DNA of 64,000 nucleotides from Pigmentiphaga daeguensis (lineage in GTDB: Bacteria; Pseudomonadota; Gammaproteobacteria; Burkholderiales; Burkholderiaceae_B): contig NZ_BAAAEN010000026.1 in the NCBI RefSeq assembly GCF_039523035.1, forward strand, positions 1 to 64,000, in the 5' to 3' direction. Position 1 is the stretch's first letter, and every line of letters starts with the position of its first letter. Shown piece by piece: positions 41,799-51,045 of the stretch. The position numbers were made by a program, and so were the translations under genes. The notes below the pieces were generated by a model that saw nothing but the letters and a program-made list of their open reading frames with translations, had not been told where the DNA came from and made no database searches.

Positions 41799-42776
41799 TC
41801 AGCCTCCGCTGAGATCTATGCGCGAGGCGATGTCGCCGTAGACGGACAGCTCGCGGGACAGCTTGGCGCGGAACTCGGCGGGCGTCAGCGGCTTGGCCGC
41901 CAGGTTGCCCTGCGCTTCCAGCGCCTGCTGCACGGCGGGGTCGCGCAGGATGTCGGCCACGTCGGCGTTGATCTTCGCCACCACCTCGGGCGGGGTCCCC
42001 GCGGGAGCAAGCAGGCCGTGCCAGGTGCTGATCAGGTAGTCGGGCACGCCGGCCTCGGCGAAGGTGGGAACGTCCTTCAACTGCGCCAGCCGCTCGTTCG
42101 ACGCCACCGCCAGCGCCCGCAGCTTGCCCTGGCTGATGTAGCCCATGGCCGAGCCCGGCGTGGGGAAGGACATGTCCACGACGCCCCCCATCAGGTCGGT
42201 CATGCCCTGTGCCGCGCCCTTGTAGGGTACGTGCAGGATGTCGGTCCCGGTGCGGATCTTGAACAGTTCACCCGCCAGGTGCGGCACGCCGCCTATGCCC
42301 TGCGAGCTGTAGCTGAACGGTTTTTTCTTCTCGCGCAGCGCCGTCAGCAACTGGCCCAGGTTCCGGTAGGGCGAGGCCGCGTTCACCACGAGCACGTTGG
42401 GCACCTCGACCGTCAGCGCAACCGGCGTGAACGATTTCTCCACGTCGTAGCGCAGGTTCTTGTTCACGAACTTGTTGAGGTTGTGGCTGCTGGCGGCCAC
42501 CAGCAGCGTATAGCCGTCGGGCCGGGCGTTGGCCACCGCGGTGGCGGCGATCGTGGCATTGGCTCCCGGCTTGTTGTCGACGATGACCGACTGCTTCCAG
42601 CGCTTGGCCAGTTCGCTGGCGATCAGGCGGGCGGACTGGTCGATGGCTCCGCCAGGGGTGTAGCCGACCACGAAGGTGACCGGTTGGGAGGGGTAGTCGG
42701 CCGCCAGGGCCGGTGGGCACAGCGCAAGCGCAGCGGCCAGGGTGGCCGCGAGCCGTCCGAGTGCAAGGACGCGCAT
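41799..42776 (-). CDS. Bug (TctC)-family substrate-binding protein
   Basis: 325 residues, intact. Signal peptide (about 25 residues ending PALAA), then DYPSQPVTFVVGYTPGGAIDQSAR, VIVDNKPGANATIA and RPDGYTLLV. Periplasmic receptor, ligand unknown. It stands alone, without membrane partners, between the AraC regulator and pirin gene. GGAG lies about 7 bases before the start. Confidence 0.9.
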   Translation of the reverse strand: MRVLALGRLAATLAAALALCPPALAADYPSQPVTFVVGYTPGGAIDQSARLIASELAKRWKQSVIVDNKPGANATIAATAVANARPDGYTLLVAASSHNLNKFVNKNLRYDVEKSFTPVALTVEVPNVLVVNAASPYRNLGQLLTALREKKKPFSYSSQGIGGVPHLAGELFKIRTGTDILHVPYKGAAQGMTDLMGGVVDMSFPTPGSAMGYISQGKLRALAVASNERLAQLKDVPTFAEAGVPDYLISTWHGLLAPAGTPPEVVAKINADVADILRDPAVQQALEAQGNLAAKPLTPAEFRAKLSRELSVYGDIASRIDLSGG

Positions 42777-42896
42777 GGGGGGTCTCCGGATGTTCTGGTG
42801 AGGATATGGCGCGCCTGCGAGACGCGCCATGCACACTAGACACCGCGCGCAGGCCGACCTCAAGCCGGATTTTTCGAGTTTCCGCCCAGCGAAAAC

Positions 42897-43778
42897 CTAC
42901 CAGGGCACCGGCGGCGCGACCAGCCGCCGGTTTTCGTAGCCCTTGACCGAGCCGAAGCGCGCGCTGCCGGCCTCCCAGTCACGCTGGGCCTGGGCAATGG
43001 CCGCCTTGCTGCCGACGAAGTTCCACCAGATAGTGATGTCGTCGGTGGGCGGTTCGCCGCCGATCAGCAGCAGCCGGCTGCCGGCCTCGGTCGACAGGTT
43101 CAGCTCGACCCGTCCTGGCGAGAGGTAGGCGAGCTCGTTCGGGCCGAAGCGTTCGCCCTCGACCTGCGCCGCACCTTCCAGCACCAGCAGGCCGTGTTCG
43201 AAACCGGGCTCGAGCGCCAGGCGCAGCGAGGCGCCTTCCGGGCTTTGCAGGTCCATGCCGACCAGCGGCGTATGGACCCGGGTGGGCGCCGTGCGCCCGG
43301 CATGGGAGCCCGCCAGAAGGGTGAAGTCCAGGCCGGCTTCCGACCAGCGCGGCAGGTCGGGATAATGGTCGAACGCCGGGGCGATTTCCTGCTTGCCGGG
43401 CGGCAGCGCGATCCATAGCTGGGCGGCGTGCAGCACGCGCTGGTCGGGCAGGGATTCCTCGGTATGGCTGATGCCGATGCCGGCGGTCATCAGGTTGACC
43501 TGCCCCGGGCGCAGAATTTGCTCGTTGCCCAGGCTGTCGCGATGCAGGGCCTCGCCCTCGATCAGCCAGGTGAAGGTCTGCAGGCCGATGTGGGGATGCG
43601 CCTCGACCAGCATCCCCTGGCCGGGCTCGAACCGGGCCGGCCCGGCATGGTCCAGGAAACACCAGGCCCCGATGCGCCGGTGCTGCCGTACCGGCAATAC
43701 CCTGTCCACGCTGATGCCGCCCCCGATCTGCGCCGTGCGCGACTCGATGCGTTCGATACCGGAATTCTCAGCAGTCAT
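42897..43778 (-). CDS. Pirin family protein
   Basis: 293 residues, bicupin. The N-terminal cupin holds the metal-binding His set (FLDHAGPARF, HPHIGLQTFTWLIEGE, GIGISHTE). Pirins bind Fe(II); some have quercetin dioxygenase activity and others act in redox regulation. A pirin C-terminal domain follows (residues ~170-280). GGAGA upstream. Divergent from asmA. Confidence 0.9.
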   Translation of the reverse strand: MTAENSGIERIESRTAQIGGGISVDRVLPVRQHRRIGAWCFLDHAGPARFEPGQGMLVEAHPHIGLQTFTWLIEGEALHRDSLGNEQILRPGQVNLMTAGIGISHTEESLPDQRVLHAAQLWIALPPGKQEIAPAFDHYPDLPRWSEAGLDFTLLAGSHAGRTAPTRVHTPLVGMDLQSPEGASLRLALEPGFEHGLLVLEGAAQVEGERFGPNELAYLSPGRVELNLSTEAGSRLLLIGGEPPTDDITIWWNFVGSKAAIAQAQRDWEAGSARFGSVKGYENRRLVAPPVPW

Positions 43779-43895
43779 GTCAGGTTCTCCATATGCAGCG
43801 CGTAGGGGGGACCCGTTATCATATAGGCCTGGTGGGTACAGTCGCGGAACCGGCAGCGGCACGCCGGCCATCCAGGATTTTCGGAGACGTGTTAA

Positions 43896-46313
43896 ATGCG
43901 GTGGTTCAAGCGCATCGCAATCGGTGCGGCTGTCCTGCTCGCCGTGGCGGCCATCGGGTTGACGGCCCTGGTGCTGCTGGTCGATCCCAATCACTACAAG
44001 GGTCCGGTCGCCGACGCGGTCAAGAAACGCTACGACCGTACCCTGCGCATGGACGGCAACGTCCGGTTCAGCGTTTTCCCCAATCTGGGCGTGGAGATCG
44101 AGAAGCTGTCGCTGTCCGAGCCTCGTTCCACCCAGATCTTCGCGGCGGTGGATACCGCACGGGTATCGGTGGCGGTGCTGCCGCTGCTGTCCGGCCGCAT
44201 CGTGGTCGACCGCGTCCGGGTCGTGGGACTCAAGGCCAACGTGGTGCGCTACCAGGACGGCAAGTTCAATTTCGAGGACCTGCTGGGCCCGGCGCCCAAG
44301 ACCCCGGACCAGCCGGCGGGCGGCCAGCTGGATGCCGGCGGCAAACCTTTGCTGTTCGACGTGGCGGGCATCGAATTCAGCGGTGGCGAGCTGGCGCTGC
44401 GCGACTACGTGAAAGGCACGTCGATGCGAGTGGAGCGGCTGTCCGCCACGACGGGACGCGTGGCGCCGCGCACGCCGTTCGACCTGGACCTGTCGGCCAG
44501 GGTGCTGGGCCAGAATCCGCGCGTGGATGCCACCATCCAGGTCCAGGGACGGCTGACGGTGGATCCCGGGCAGCGTTTTTTCTCGGTCAAGGACTTCGAC
44601 CTGAAGGCGACGGGCGTGCTGCCCTCCATCCGGGCCACCGCGCTGACGGCGCAGGGCGATTTCGCCTATGACGGGCAGCGCCAGGCCATCGACGCCTCGG
44701 GCGTCTCGGTCGCGTTCCAGGGCGACGTGGCGGGCAGCCGGCCGCTCAGCGGCGTGGACCTGCGGCTGGACGCCCCGCGCCTGAATGCCGGGTTGGCCGA
44801 GGGCCGGGTACAGGTCGAGAAACTGTCGTTGTCCGCGCAAGGCAAGCTGGGCGCCGACCCCTTCGAACTGTCGCTGTCCGCGCCGGCGCTGCACGTGTCG
44901 CCGCAGGCGGCCCAAGGCGAGGCGCTGACCGCCCGGGTGAGCCTGGATGGCAAGCGCGACCTGGACCTGCGCGTGGCCCTGTCGGGCATATCGGGCAGCG
45001 CCGACAAGCTCGGCATCGAGCGCCTGTCTCTGGACGGAGAACTCAAGGAAGGCGAGCGCGTGGTCCGGCTCTCCAGCGCCTCGCCGGTCCAGGCCAGCCT
45101 GCCGCGCAGGAAAGTATCGCTGCCCCAGCTGGCGGGCCAACTGGAGATCCAGGACCCCGCGCTTCCCGACAAGCTGATGACGATCCCCATCAAAGGCAGC
45201 GTGCGCGCCAACTTCGAGCGGGAACACGTGGTGGCCAGGCTCGATGCCATGATCGAAGGCGGCCAGTTCAACGCCTCGGCCGAGGTGTCGCAGTTCGACG
45301 AACCGCGCATCGCCTTTACCGTCGCCGCCGATACGCTGGACCTTGACAAGCTGATGCCCCCGGCCGGGCAGGTGGCGGCGGGCGGCGGGGCCGGCGGCAG
45401 CGTCCGCGCGCCCGCGGATCCGCCGGTGGACCTGTCCGCGCTCGAGGACATCACGGCCAGCGGAACCGTCAAGGTCGGCAATCTTGTCGCGCGAGGGCTC
45501 AAGGCCGGCAACGTCTCCGCCTCGGTGCGGGTGGCCAAGGGGCGCGCCGATGTCAGTGGCCTGAAGGCGTCGCTGTACGGCGGCTCGCTGTCGGGCAGCG
45601 TGTTCGCGGACGCGTCCACGAACCGCATCGGCCTCGCGCCCACGCTCACCAACGTTTCACTGCAACCGCTGTTGTCCGATCTCAAGCACAAGGACGGCCT
45701 GATCGGCCGCGCGACGATTGCCCTCAACCTGACCGCGACCGGCAAGACCGTGGGGCAGATGAAGCGCGGCCTGAACGGCACGGCCAGCCTGGCGGTGCGC
45801 GACGGGGCCATCAAGGGCGTGAACGTCGCCCAGTCCCTGCGCGATTTCCGTGCGCTGCTCTCCGCCCGCAAGGACGATGCCAGGCAGCACCAGGATACGC
45901 TCCAGACCGATTTTTCGGAACTGCAGGCCCAGCTGGTGTTCGCCAGCGGCATCGGCACCGTGCGCAGCCTGAGCGCCAAGGCGCCGCTGCTGCGCATCTC
46001 GGAAGGGGAGCCGGCCCGCATCGACATCCCGGGCGAACGCTTCGACCTGGTGGCGCTGGTCACGGTCGTGAATACCTCCACGGGACAGGACGGCAAGGAC
46101 CTCGCGGATCTGCGCAACGTCACCGTGCCGGTCCACGTGGCGGGGCCCTTCGCATCGCCGTCCTATACGATCCAATGGAGCAAGGTCGCCACCGACGTGC
46201 TCAAGAACACCGTCAAGAACAAACTCAAGGAAGAGCTGGGCATCGAACCTTCCGAGGCGGGCGACAAGCTGCGCGGCAAGGTCAAGGACCGGCTCAAGGG
46301 ATTGTTCCGGTAG
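43896..46313 (+). CDS. AsmA family protein
   Basis: 805 residues. One N-terminal membrane anchor (AIGAAVLLAVAAIGLTALVLLV), then the AsmA domain (DPNHYKGPVADAVKKRYDRTLRMDG) and a long periplasmic beta-rich repeat region ending in the AsmA_2/C domain (LTATGKTVGQMKRGLNGTASLAVRDGAIKGVNV). AsmA-like proteins are thought to bridge inner and outer membranes and move phospholipid. Followed by a MOSC gene after 22 bases. Confidence 0.9.
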   Translation: MRWFKRIAIGAAVLLAVAAIGLTALVLLVDPNHYKGPVADAVKKRYDRTLRMDGNVRFSVFPNLGVEIEKLSLSEPRSTQIFAAVDTARVSVAVLPLLSGRIVVDRVRVVGLKANVVRYQDGKFNFEDLLGPAPKTPDQPAGGQLDAGGKPLLFDVAGIEFSGGELALRDYVKGTSMRVERLSATTGRVAPRTPFDLDLSARVLGQNPRVDATIQVQGRLTVDPGQRFFSVKDFDLKATGVLPSIRATALTAQGDFAYDGQRQAIDASGVSVAFQGDVAGSRPLSGVDLRLDAPRLNAGLAEGRVQVEKLSLSAQGKLGADPFELSLSAPALHVSPQAAQGEALTARVSLDGKRDLDLRVALSGISGSADKLGIERLSLDGELKEGERVVRLSSASPVQASLPRRKVSLPQLAGQLEIQDPALPDKLMTIPIKGSVRANFEREHVVARLDAMIEGGQFNASAEVSQFDEPRIAFTVAADTLDLDKLMPPAGQVAAGGGAGGSVRAPADPPVDLSALEDITASGTVKVGNLVARGLKAGNVSASVRVAKGRADVSGLKASLYGGSLSGSVFADASTNRIGLAPTLTNVSLQPLLSDLKHKDGLIGRATIALNLTATGKTVGQMKRGLNGTASLAVRDGAIKGVNVAQSLRDFRALLSARKDDARQHQDTLQTDFSELQAQLVFASGIGTVRSLSAKAPLLRISEGEPARIDIPGERFDLVALVTVVNTSTGQDGKDLADLRNVTVPVHVAGPFASPSYTIQWSKVATDVLKNTVKNKLKEELGIEPSEAGDKLRGKVKDRLKGLFR

Positions 46314-46335
46314 ACGAATTCTTAGCGGAAAGCCG

Positions 46336-47208
46336 ATGTCCATTTCCATCTCCGGCCTGTACATCTACCCCATCAAGTCCTGCGGCGGCATCGCCCTGGA
46401 CCGCTCTCCCGTCGGCATGGCCGGCCTGCACAACGACCGCCGATGGATGGTGGTCGACGCCAATGGCGTCTTTCTTTCGCAGCGCAGCCATCCGGCCATG
46501 GCCCGGGTTCGCACCGACCTGCGCGACGGCTACCTGCTCGTGACCGCACCGGGGCAGCCGCGCCTGGACATACCGGTCGACGTGGTCGAAGACGACGACA
46601 GCGTGCGCACGCGGGTCACGGTCTGGCGCGACGAGGTCGATGCCGTGGACGAGGGGGACCTGGCCGCCCAATGGTTCGGCGCATTGCTGGGTACGCCATG
46701 CCGGCTGGTCAAGGTGCACCCGCAATCGCATCGGCTGGCCAGCACGACGCGCATCGAGAATTGGCTGGCGCGTCATCCGGTGGCCGAAGGCTTTCCGCGA
46801 CACCACGTTTTCGCCTTCGCCGATGGCTACCCCATCCTGGTGGCCAACGAGGCTTCGCTGGCCGAACTGAACCAGAAGCTGGCGGCGACGGGACAGGCTC
46901 CGGTCGGCATGGATCGCTTTCGTCCCAACGTGGTGCTGAGCGAGTTCGGCGCCTACGACGAGGACTACACCGTGCTGGTGACGGTGGGCGAGGTCCGGCT
47001 GGCGCTGGTCAAGCCCTGCGTGCGCTGCGAGATCCCCAATACCGACCAGCTCACCGGCGCGCGGGCGAATGAGCCCATGGCCACGCTGGGCACTTTCCGC
47101 AGCCAGCCCGAAGGCGGCGTGACGTTCGGCATGAACGCCATCGTCAGCGCGCCGCCGGGCGCCGTGCTGAACGTGGGGGACCGGGCCGAGGTGGTGCTGG
47201 ATTTCTGA
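46336..47208 (+). CDS. MOSC domain protein (YcbX-like)
   Basis: 290 residues: MOSC N-terminal beta barrel (SGLYIYPIKSCGGIALDRSPVGMAGLHNDRRWMVVD) and C-terminal MOSC domain with the conserved cysteine motif LVKPCVRCEIPNTDQLTG. MOSC proteins handle the molybdenum cofactor; YcbX takes part in detoxifying N-hydroxylated compounds. Unlike YcbX of E. coli, no 2Fe-2S ferredoxin domain is fused. A separate ferredoxin gene lies convergently next door. Probably co-transcribed with asmA. Confidence 0.87.
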   Translation: MSISISGLYIYPIKSCGGIALDRSPVGMAGLHNDRRWMVVDANGVFLSQRSHPAMARVRTDLRDGYLLVTAPGQPRLDIPVDVVEDDDSVRTRVTVWRDEVDAVDEGDLAAQWFGALLGTPCRLVKVHPQSHRLASTTRIENWLARHPVAEGFPRHHVFAFADGYPILVANEASLAELNQKLAATGQAPVGMDRFRPNVVLSEFGAYDEDYTVLVTVGEVRLALVKPCVRCEIPNTDQLTGARANEPMATLGTFRSQPEGGVTFGMNAIVSAPPGAVLNVGDRAEVVLDF

Positions 47209-47221
47209 CGGAAGGCGCGCC

Positions 47222-47473
47222 CTAGGCGGGCGCCGTCAATTTGCGGTACTTCACCATCAACTGCTCGTGGGTCTCGTGAAACTCGGGATGCAGCTCGATG
47301 CACTCGACCGGACAGACCACCTTGCATTGCGGCTCGTCGTGGTGGCCGACGCACTCGGTGCAGCGGGCAGGGTCGATCTCGTAGATCTCCGTGCCCAGGT
47401 AGATGGCATCGTTGGGGCACTCGGGCTCACAGACGTCGCAGTTGATGCATTCGTCGGTAATCAGCAGAGCCAT
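47222..47473 (-). CDS. YfhL-type 4Fe-4S dicluster ferredoxin
   Basis: 83 residues with two cluster motifs, CINCDVCEPECP and CTECVGHHDEPQCKVVCP. The extra residues between the second and third Cys of the latter mark the YfhL/Alvin subclass with unusually low redox potential. Cytosolic electron carrier. It lies 28 bases downstream of coaD on the same strand. Confidence 0.92.
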   Translation of the reverse strand: MALLITDECINCDVCEPECPNDAIYLGTEIYEIDPARCTECVGHHDEPQCKVVCPVECIELHPEFHETHEQLMVKYRKLTAPA

Positions 47474-47501
47474 GGTGGGGACTTCCTTGCCGCTTGGGGA
47501 C

Positions 47502-48002
47502 TCAGGCGCCGTCGCGACCGCCCAGCTGCGTGACCTTGGCGTGCAGCCAGCGTTCGACGGACGGGAAGACGAACTTGCTGACGTCGCCGCCCAGTTGGGC
47601 GATCTCGCGCACGATGGTGCCCGAGATGAACTGGTACTGGTCCGAAGGCGTCAGGAACATGGTTTCGACATCCGGCAGCAGGTATCGGTTCATTCCGGCC
47701 ATCTGGAACTCGTACTCGAAGTCCGAGACGGCACGCAGGCCGCGCACGATGACGCGGGCGTTCTGTTCGCGCACGAAGTCCTTGAGCAGGCCGGAGAAGC
47801 TGGCCACCTGGACGTTGGGATAGTGGCCCAGGATCTCCCGGGCGATCTCGACCCGTTCGCTGACCGTGAAGAAGGGGGCCTTGTTGCGGCTGACCGCCAC
47901 GCCCACCACCACCTTGTCGAACAGCCCGGCCGCGCGGCGGACGAGGTCCTCGTGGCCGCGGGTCATCGGGTCGAAGGTGCCAGGGTATACGGCAATGATC
48001 AT
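47502..48002 (-). CDS. coaD: Phosphopantetheine adenylyltransferase
   Basis: 166 residues. Nucleotidyltransferase motifs GTFDPMTRGH (T/HxGH) and ISGTIVREIA (ISSTxxR) are present. Catalyses the fourth step of coenzyme A synthesis, 4'-phosphopantetheine + ATP to dephospho-CoA. Standard length. Same strand as rsmD upstream and ferredoxin downstream, the order commonly seen in betaproteobacteria. Confidence 0.95.
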   Translation of the reverse strand: MIIAVYPGTFDPMTRGHEDLVRRAAGLFDKVVVGVAVSRNKAPFFTVSERVEIAREILGHYPNVQVASFSGLLKDFVREQNARVIVRGLRAVSDFEYEFQMAGMNRYLLPDVETMFLTPSDQYQFISGTIVREIAQLGGDVSKFVFPSVERWLHAKVTQLGGRDGA

Positions 48003-48179
48003 GCGTAGGCTCCGTATTTCTATTGATGGGCGTCAGCCTTTTCGGTCCCGGCCCGGATGGCGGGGACGAATCGTCCGGCGCCTTCGGCGGCCGGCATCCG
48101 GTTTCCGGATGATGTGATTATTTCCTTATTTGCGCGGCGCAGCAAATTGGAAATGACGCGTATCAGACGTTTCCAGGCG

Positions 48180-48782
48180 CTACGCCGCTTTCGCCTGGGC
48201 GCGCAGCAGATGGAAATGTACCGCGCCGGCCTTGTCCTGCCGCAGCAATTCGGTCCCGGGCGGTGCCTGTATCGGCGCTTCGGCTTCAATATAGAGCATT
48301 CCACCGTCAGTAAGTGCTTGCAATGATGACGCGAGGATACGATCCAGCCAGTCCTGGCCGAAGGGCGGGTCCAGCAGCACCAGGTCGAAACGGGCGGCCG
48401 GACGCGCCAGGTAGGCGCGGGCGTCGCCGGTCACGATGCTGACATTGTCCGCCCCCAGGCGCGCGCGCAGTGCCTCCAGCGACGCCGTTGCGCGGCGGTC
48501 GCTTTCCACCAGCACGGCCTGTGCCACGCCGCGGGAAGCGGCCTCGAAGCCCAGCGCGCCCGAGCCGGCGAAGGCGTCGAGCACGGTCTTGTCGGCGAAT
48601 TCGCCGCCCCACAGATGGTTGAGCCAGTTGAACAGGGTCTCGCGCACGCGGTCGGGCGTGGGGCGCAGGCCGGGCAGGTCCAGCACGGGCAGCGGGGTGC
48701 GCTTGTAGCGGCCGCCGATGATGCGGACCTTGTGCGGAGCGGAGCGGTGGGAGCGGGCGGCGGGAGGGCGGGATGAGGGCAT
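48180..48782 (-). CDS. rsmD: 16S rRNA (guanine966-N2)-methyltransferase
   Basis: 200 residues with the SAM fold: RIIGGRYKRTPLPV start, LDAFAGSGALGFEAASRG (SAM-binding) and the N6/N2-methyl motif LLDPPFGQDW. Modifies G966 of 16S rRNA in assembled 30S subunits. Divergent from ftsY, as the E. coli rsmD-ftsY pair is adjacent but collinear. The 177-base gap to coaD holds an A/T-rich stretch but no gene. Confidence 0.93.
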   Translation of the reverse strand: MPSSRPPAARSHRSAPHKVRIIGGRYKRTPLPVLDLPGLRPTPDRVRETLFNWLNHLWGGEFADKTVLDAFAGSGALGFEAASRGVAQAVLVESDRRATASLEALRARLGADNVSIVTGDARAYLARPAARFDLVLLDPPFGQDWLDRILASSLQALTDGGMLYIEAEAPIQAPPGTELLRQDKAGAVHFHLLRAQAKAA

Positions 48783-48896
48783 GGCGATGGACCGGTAGAA
48801 TCCCAGATTCTATATGCCGGCGGCCGCGTGTCCGCCGGGTGGGCCGCCGCCCGTCGTCCCGATGAAGGCGCAGGCCGTTACAGCAGACAGGTTTCC

Positions 48897-50102
48897 ATGT
48901 TCAGTTTCTTCAAGAAGAAGACCCCCCAGCCTTCCCCCGAGCAGGATCGTGCGCAGGAGCCGCCCGCCGCGCCCGTTCCCGCGCCGGCGGCGGACCAGCC
49001 CGCCGTCCCGCCGGCTCCCCGGGAGCCAATTGCCCAGGAGCCCGTCGCTCCCGGGATGGCGGCGCCCGACACGCCGGTAGCGCCGCCTCCCGTGCCGGAG
49101 GAGCCGGCGGCGCCCGCGCCGGCCCAGCCCGTCCCCGCACCAGCTCCGGCTCCGGCGCCGGCGCCGGCGCCCCAGGCGGCCCCACCCGCCAAGTCGTCGT
49201 GGCTGGCGCGCCTCAAGAGCGGGCTGTCGCGCACCGGCCAGAGCCTGACCACGCTGTTCGTGGGCGTGAAGGTCGACGAGGACCTGTTCGAGGAACTGGA
49301 GACCGCGCTCATCATGGCCGATACCGGCGTGGACGCGGCGCAATCGCTGCTCAAGGGGCTGCGCGAGCGGGTGCGCCAGGAACGCATCGAGGATGGCGAC
49401 CGCGTGCGCCAGGTCCTGCGCGAACTGCTGGCCGAGCATCTGCGGCCGCTCGAGCGCCGCTTCGACCTGGACCGCCCCGCGCCCATCGTGACCATGATCG
49501 CGGGCGTGAACGGGGCCGGCAAGACCACGTCCATCGGCAAGCTGGCGCGCACCTTCCAGCAACAGGGCCGACGCGTGCTGCTGGCCGCGGGCGATACCTT
49601 CCGCGCGGCCGCGCGCGAACAACTGGTGGAGTGGGGCCGCCGCAACGACGTCACGGTCATCGCCCAGGAAGGCGGCGATCCGGCCGCCGTCGCCTTCGAT
49701 GCGGTCAAGTCCGGCCAGGCGCGCGGCATGGGCGTGGTGATGGTCGATACCGCCGGCCGCCTGCCCACGCAGTTGCACCTGATGGAAGAGGTCAAGAAGA
49801 TCAAGCGCGTGATCGCCAAGGCCGATGCCTCGGCGCCGCACGAGGTGCTGCTGGTGATAGACGGCAACACCGGACAGAACGCGCTGGCGCAGATCAAGGC
49901 CTTCGACCAGGCCCTGGGCCTGACGGGCCTGATCGTGACCAAGCTGGACGGCACCGCCAAGGGCGGCATCCTGGCCGCGGTGGCGGCCGGCGCGCAGGGC
50001 GTGCGGCCGGTGCCGGTGTACTGGATAGGCGTGGGCGAGGGCATCGACGACCTGCAGCCCTTCGTGGCGGACGAGTTTGCCGGGGCGCTGCTGGGGAATT
50101 GA
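48897..50102 (+). CDS. ftsY: Signal recognition particle receptor FtsY
   Basis: 401 residues. An acidic/Pro-Ala-rich N-terminal A domain (residues ~10-100, containing a PAPAPAPAPA run) precedes the NG GTPase: GVNGAGKTTSIGKLA, VMVDTAGRLPTQ, TKLDGTAKGG. It targets ribosome-SRP complexes to the Sec translocon at the inner membrane. The start MFSFFKKK carries the membrane-binding amphipathic residues. In E. coli it is followed by ftsE and ftsX; here about 11 kb of accessory genes intervene. Confidence 0.95.
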   Translation: MFSFFKKKTPQPSPEQDRAQEPPAAPVPAPAADQPAVPPAPREPIAQEPVAPGMAAPDTPVAPPPVPEEPAAPAPAQPVPAPAPAPAPAPAPQAAPPAKSSWLARLKSGLSRTGQSLTTLFVGVKVDEDLFEELETALIMADTGVDAAQSLLKGLRERVRQERIEDGDRVRQVLRELLAEHLRPLERRFDLDRPAPIVTMIAGVNGAGKTTSIGKLARTFQQQGRRVLLAAGDTFRAAAREQLVEWGRRNDVTVIAQEGGDPAAVAFDAVKSGQARGMGVVMVDTAGRLPTQLHLMEEVKKIKRVIAKADASAPHEVLLVIDGNTGQNALAQIKAFDQALGLTGLIVTKLDGTAKGGILAAVAAGAQGVRPVPVYWIGVGEGIDDLQPFVADEFAGALLGN

Positions 50103-50135
50103 TGCCGGCGGGAACGGCCCTGGCGCCGTCAGGTC

Positions 50136-51044
50136 CTAGGCCGGCCGCTCCATGAACGCCAGGATCTGGCGGCCCAGGTCATCCTCGGCGGTATTGAAAT
50201 GCGCCACGATCGACGTATGGTTGTGGCCCGCCATCCAGACGAAGCGCGGCGCGCGGCGCCGGACGCGGGTCAGCGCGGCCAGCAGCTCCACGCAGTGCAC
50301 GTCGATCAGCGGGTTCTCGTACTCGGCTACGGCGATCATGGTGGGCAGCGCCTGCGCCGTGACGTGGTTGACGGGCGAGCCGTCCTCCATCGTGGCGGGC
50401 GAAGTGCCGTAGTAGGCCTCCACCCGGCTGGCGTTGGGATTCTCCGCCGAATTCTCGGCCCGCACGCGGCCGGACACCACCACCAGGCCGGCCAGGCCGT
50501 GCCCTGCGGGCGGGTGGAAGCGGGCATCGTAGGCGTAGTGCGCCGCATGGGTGCCGCCGGCCGAATGTCCCATCAGGAAGATGCGGCCCGGGTCGGCGCC
50601 CAGTTCGTCCGCGTGGGCGCGCACCCACGCCACCGCGGCGGCGATGTCCTGCGTGCCGCTGGGATAGGGATGGGCGGGCGCCAGGCGGAATTCGACGTTG
50701 ACGCCGATGATGCCGTGCCGGGCGAAGTACCAGAGCACATTGCTGTAGATCTCCGCCGTGCGGTCCTTCTCGCCTTCGACGAAGGCGCCCCCGTGCACGA
50801 ACATCAGCACCGGCCGGCGCGAGGCCGCCTGGCCCAGCGGCTGGAAGACGTCCAGGCACTGGCGCGGATCGTCGCCATAGGGAAGGTCGCGCGTGACCGT
50901 GGCCAGTTTCGGCGCGTCGCGCAGGATCTCGGAGAACCCCTGCACCATCTGGCGGACGTGGGCCTGTACGCTGGTGCCCCAGCGCGGACCGAGTTCCGCC
51001 ATGGCCTGGCGCAGGGACGGGGGGATGTCGGGAGGATGCGGCAT
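50136..51044 (-). CDS. Alpha/beta hydrolase (HSL/carboxylesterase type)
   Basis: 302 residues. Oxyanion motif HGGAFVEGE and nucleophile elbow GHSAGG identify the hormone-sensitive-lipase-like esterase family; the catalytic His is likely in AGHNHTS near the C-terminus. Cytosolic, substrate a short ester or lactone. Start ATG 51044 is one base after the Bug stop (TGACATG), so it is coupled to the Bug-aspartate dehydrogenase operon. Confidence 0.83.
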   Translation of the reverse strand: MPHPPDIPPSLRQAMAELGPRWGTSVQAHVRQMVQGFSEILRDAPKLATVTRDLPYGDDPRQCLDVFQPLGQAASRRPVLMFVHGGAFVEGEKDRTAEIYSNVLWYFARHGIIGVNVEFRLAPAHPYPSGTQDIAAAVAWVRAHADELGADPGRIFLMGHSAGGTHAAHYAYDARFHPPAGHGLAGLVVVSGRVRAENSAENPNASRVEAYYGTSPATMEDGSPVNHVTAQALPTMIAVAEYENPLIDVHCVELLAALTRVRRRAPRFVWMAGHNHTSIVAHFNTAEDDLGRQILAFMERPA

Positions 51045-51045
51045 G

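Noticed and set aside
48003..48179. Possible small RNA or gene between coaD and rsmD
   Set aside because: The stretch is more A/T-rich than its surroundings, but I find no promoter-terminator pair, no start with a ribosome site and no recognisable peptide.
49080..49190. Repetitive GCGCCGGCGCC-type stretch as a possible CRISPR or tandem repeat
   Set aside because: It encodes the Pro/Ala run of the FtsY A domain. Units are short, uneven and in frame, with no spacers.
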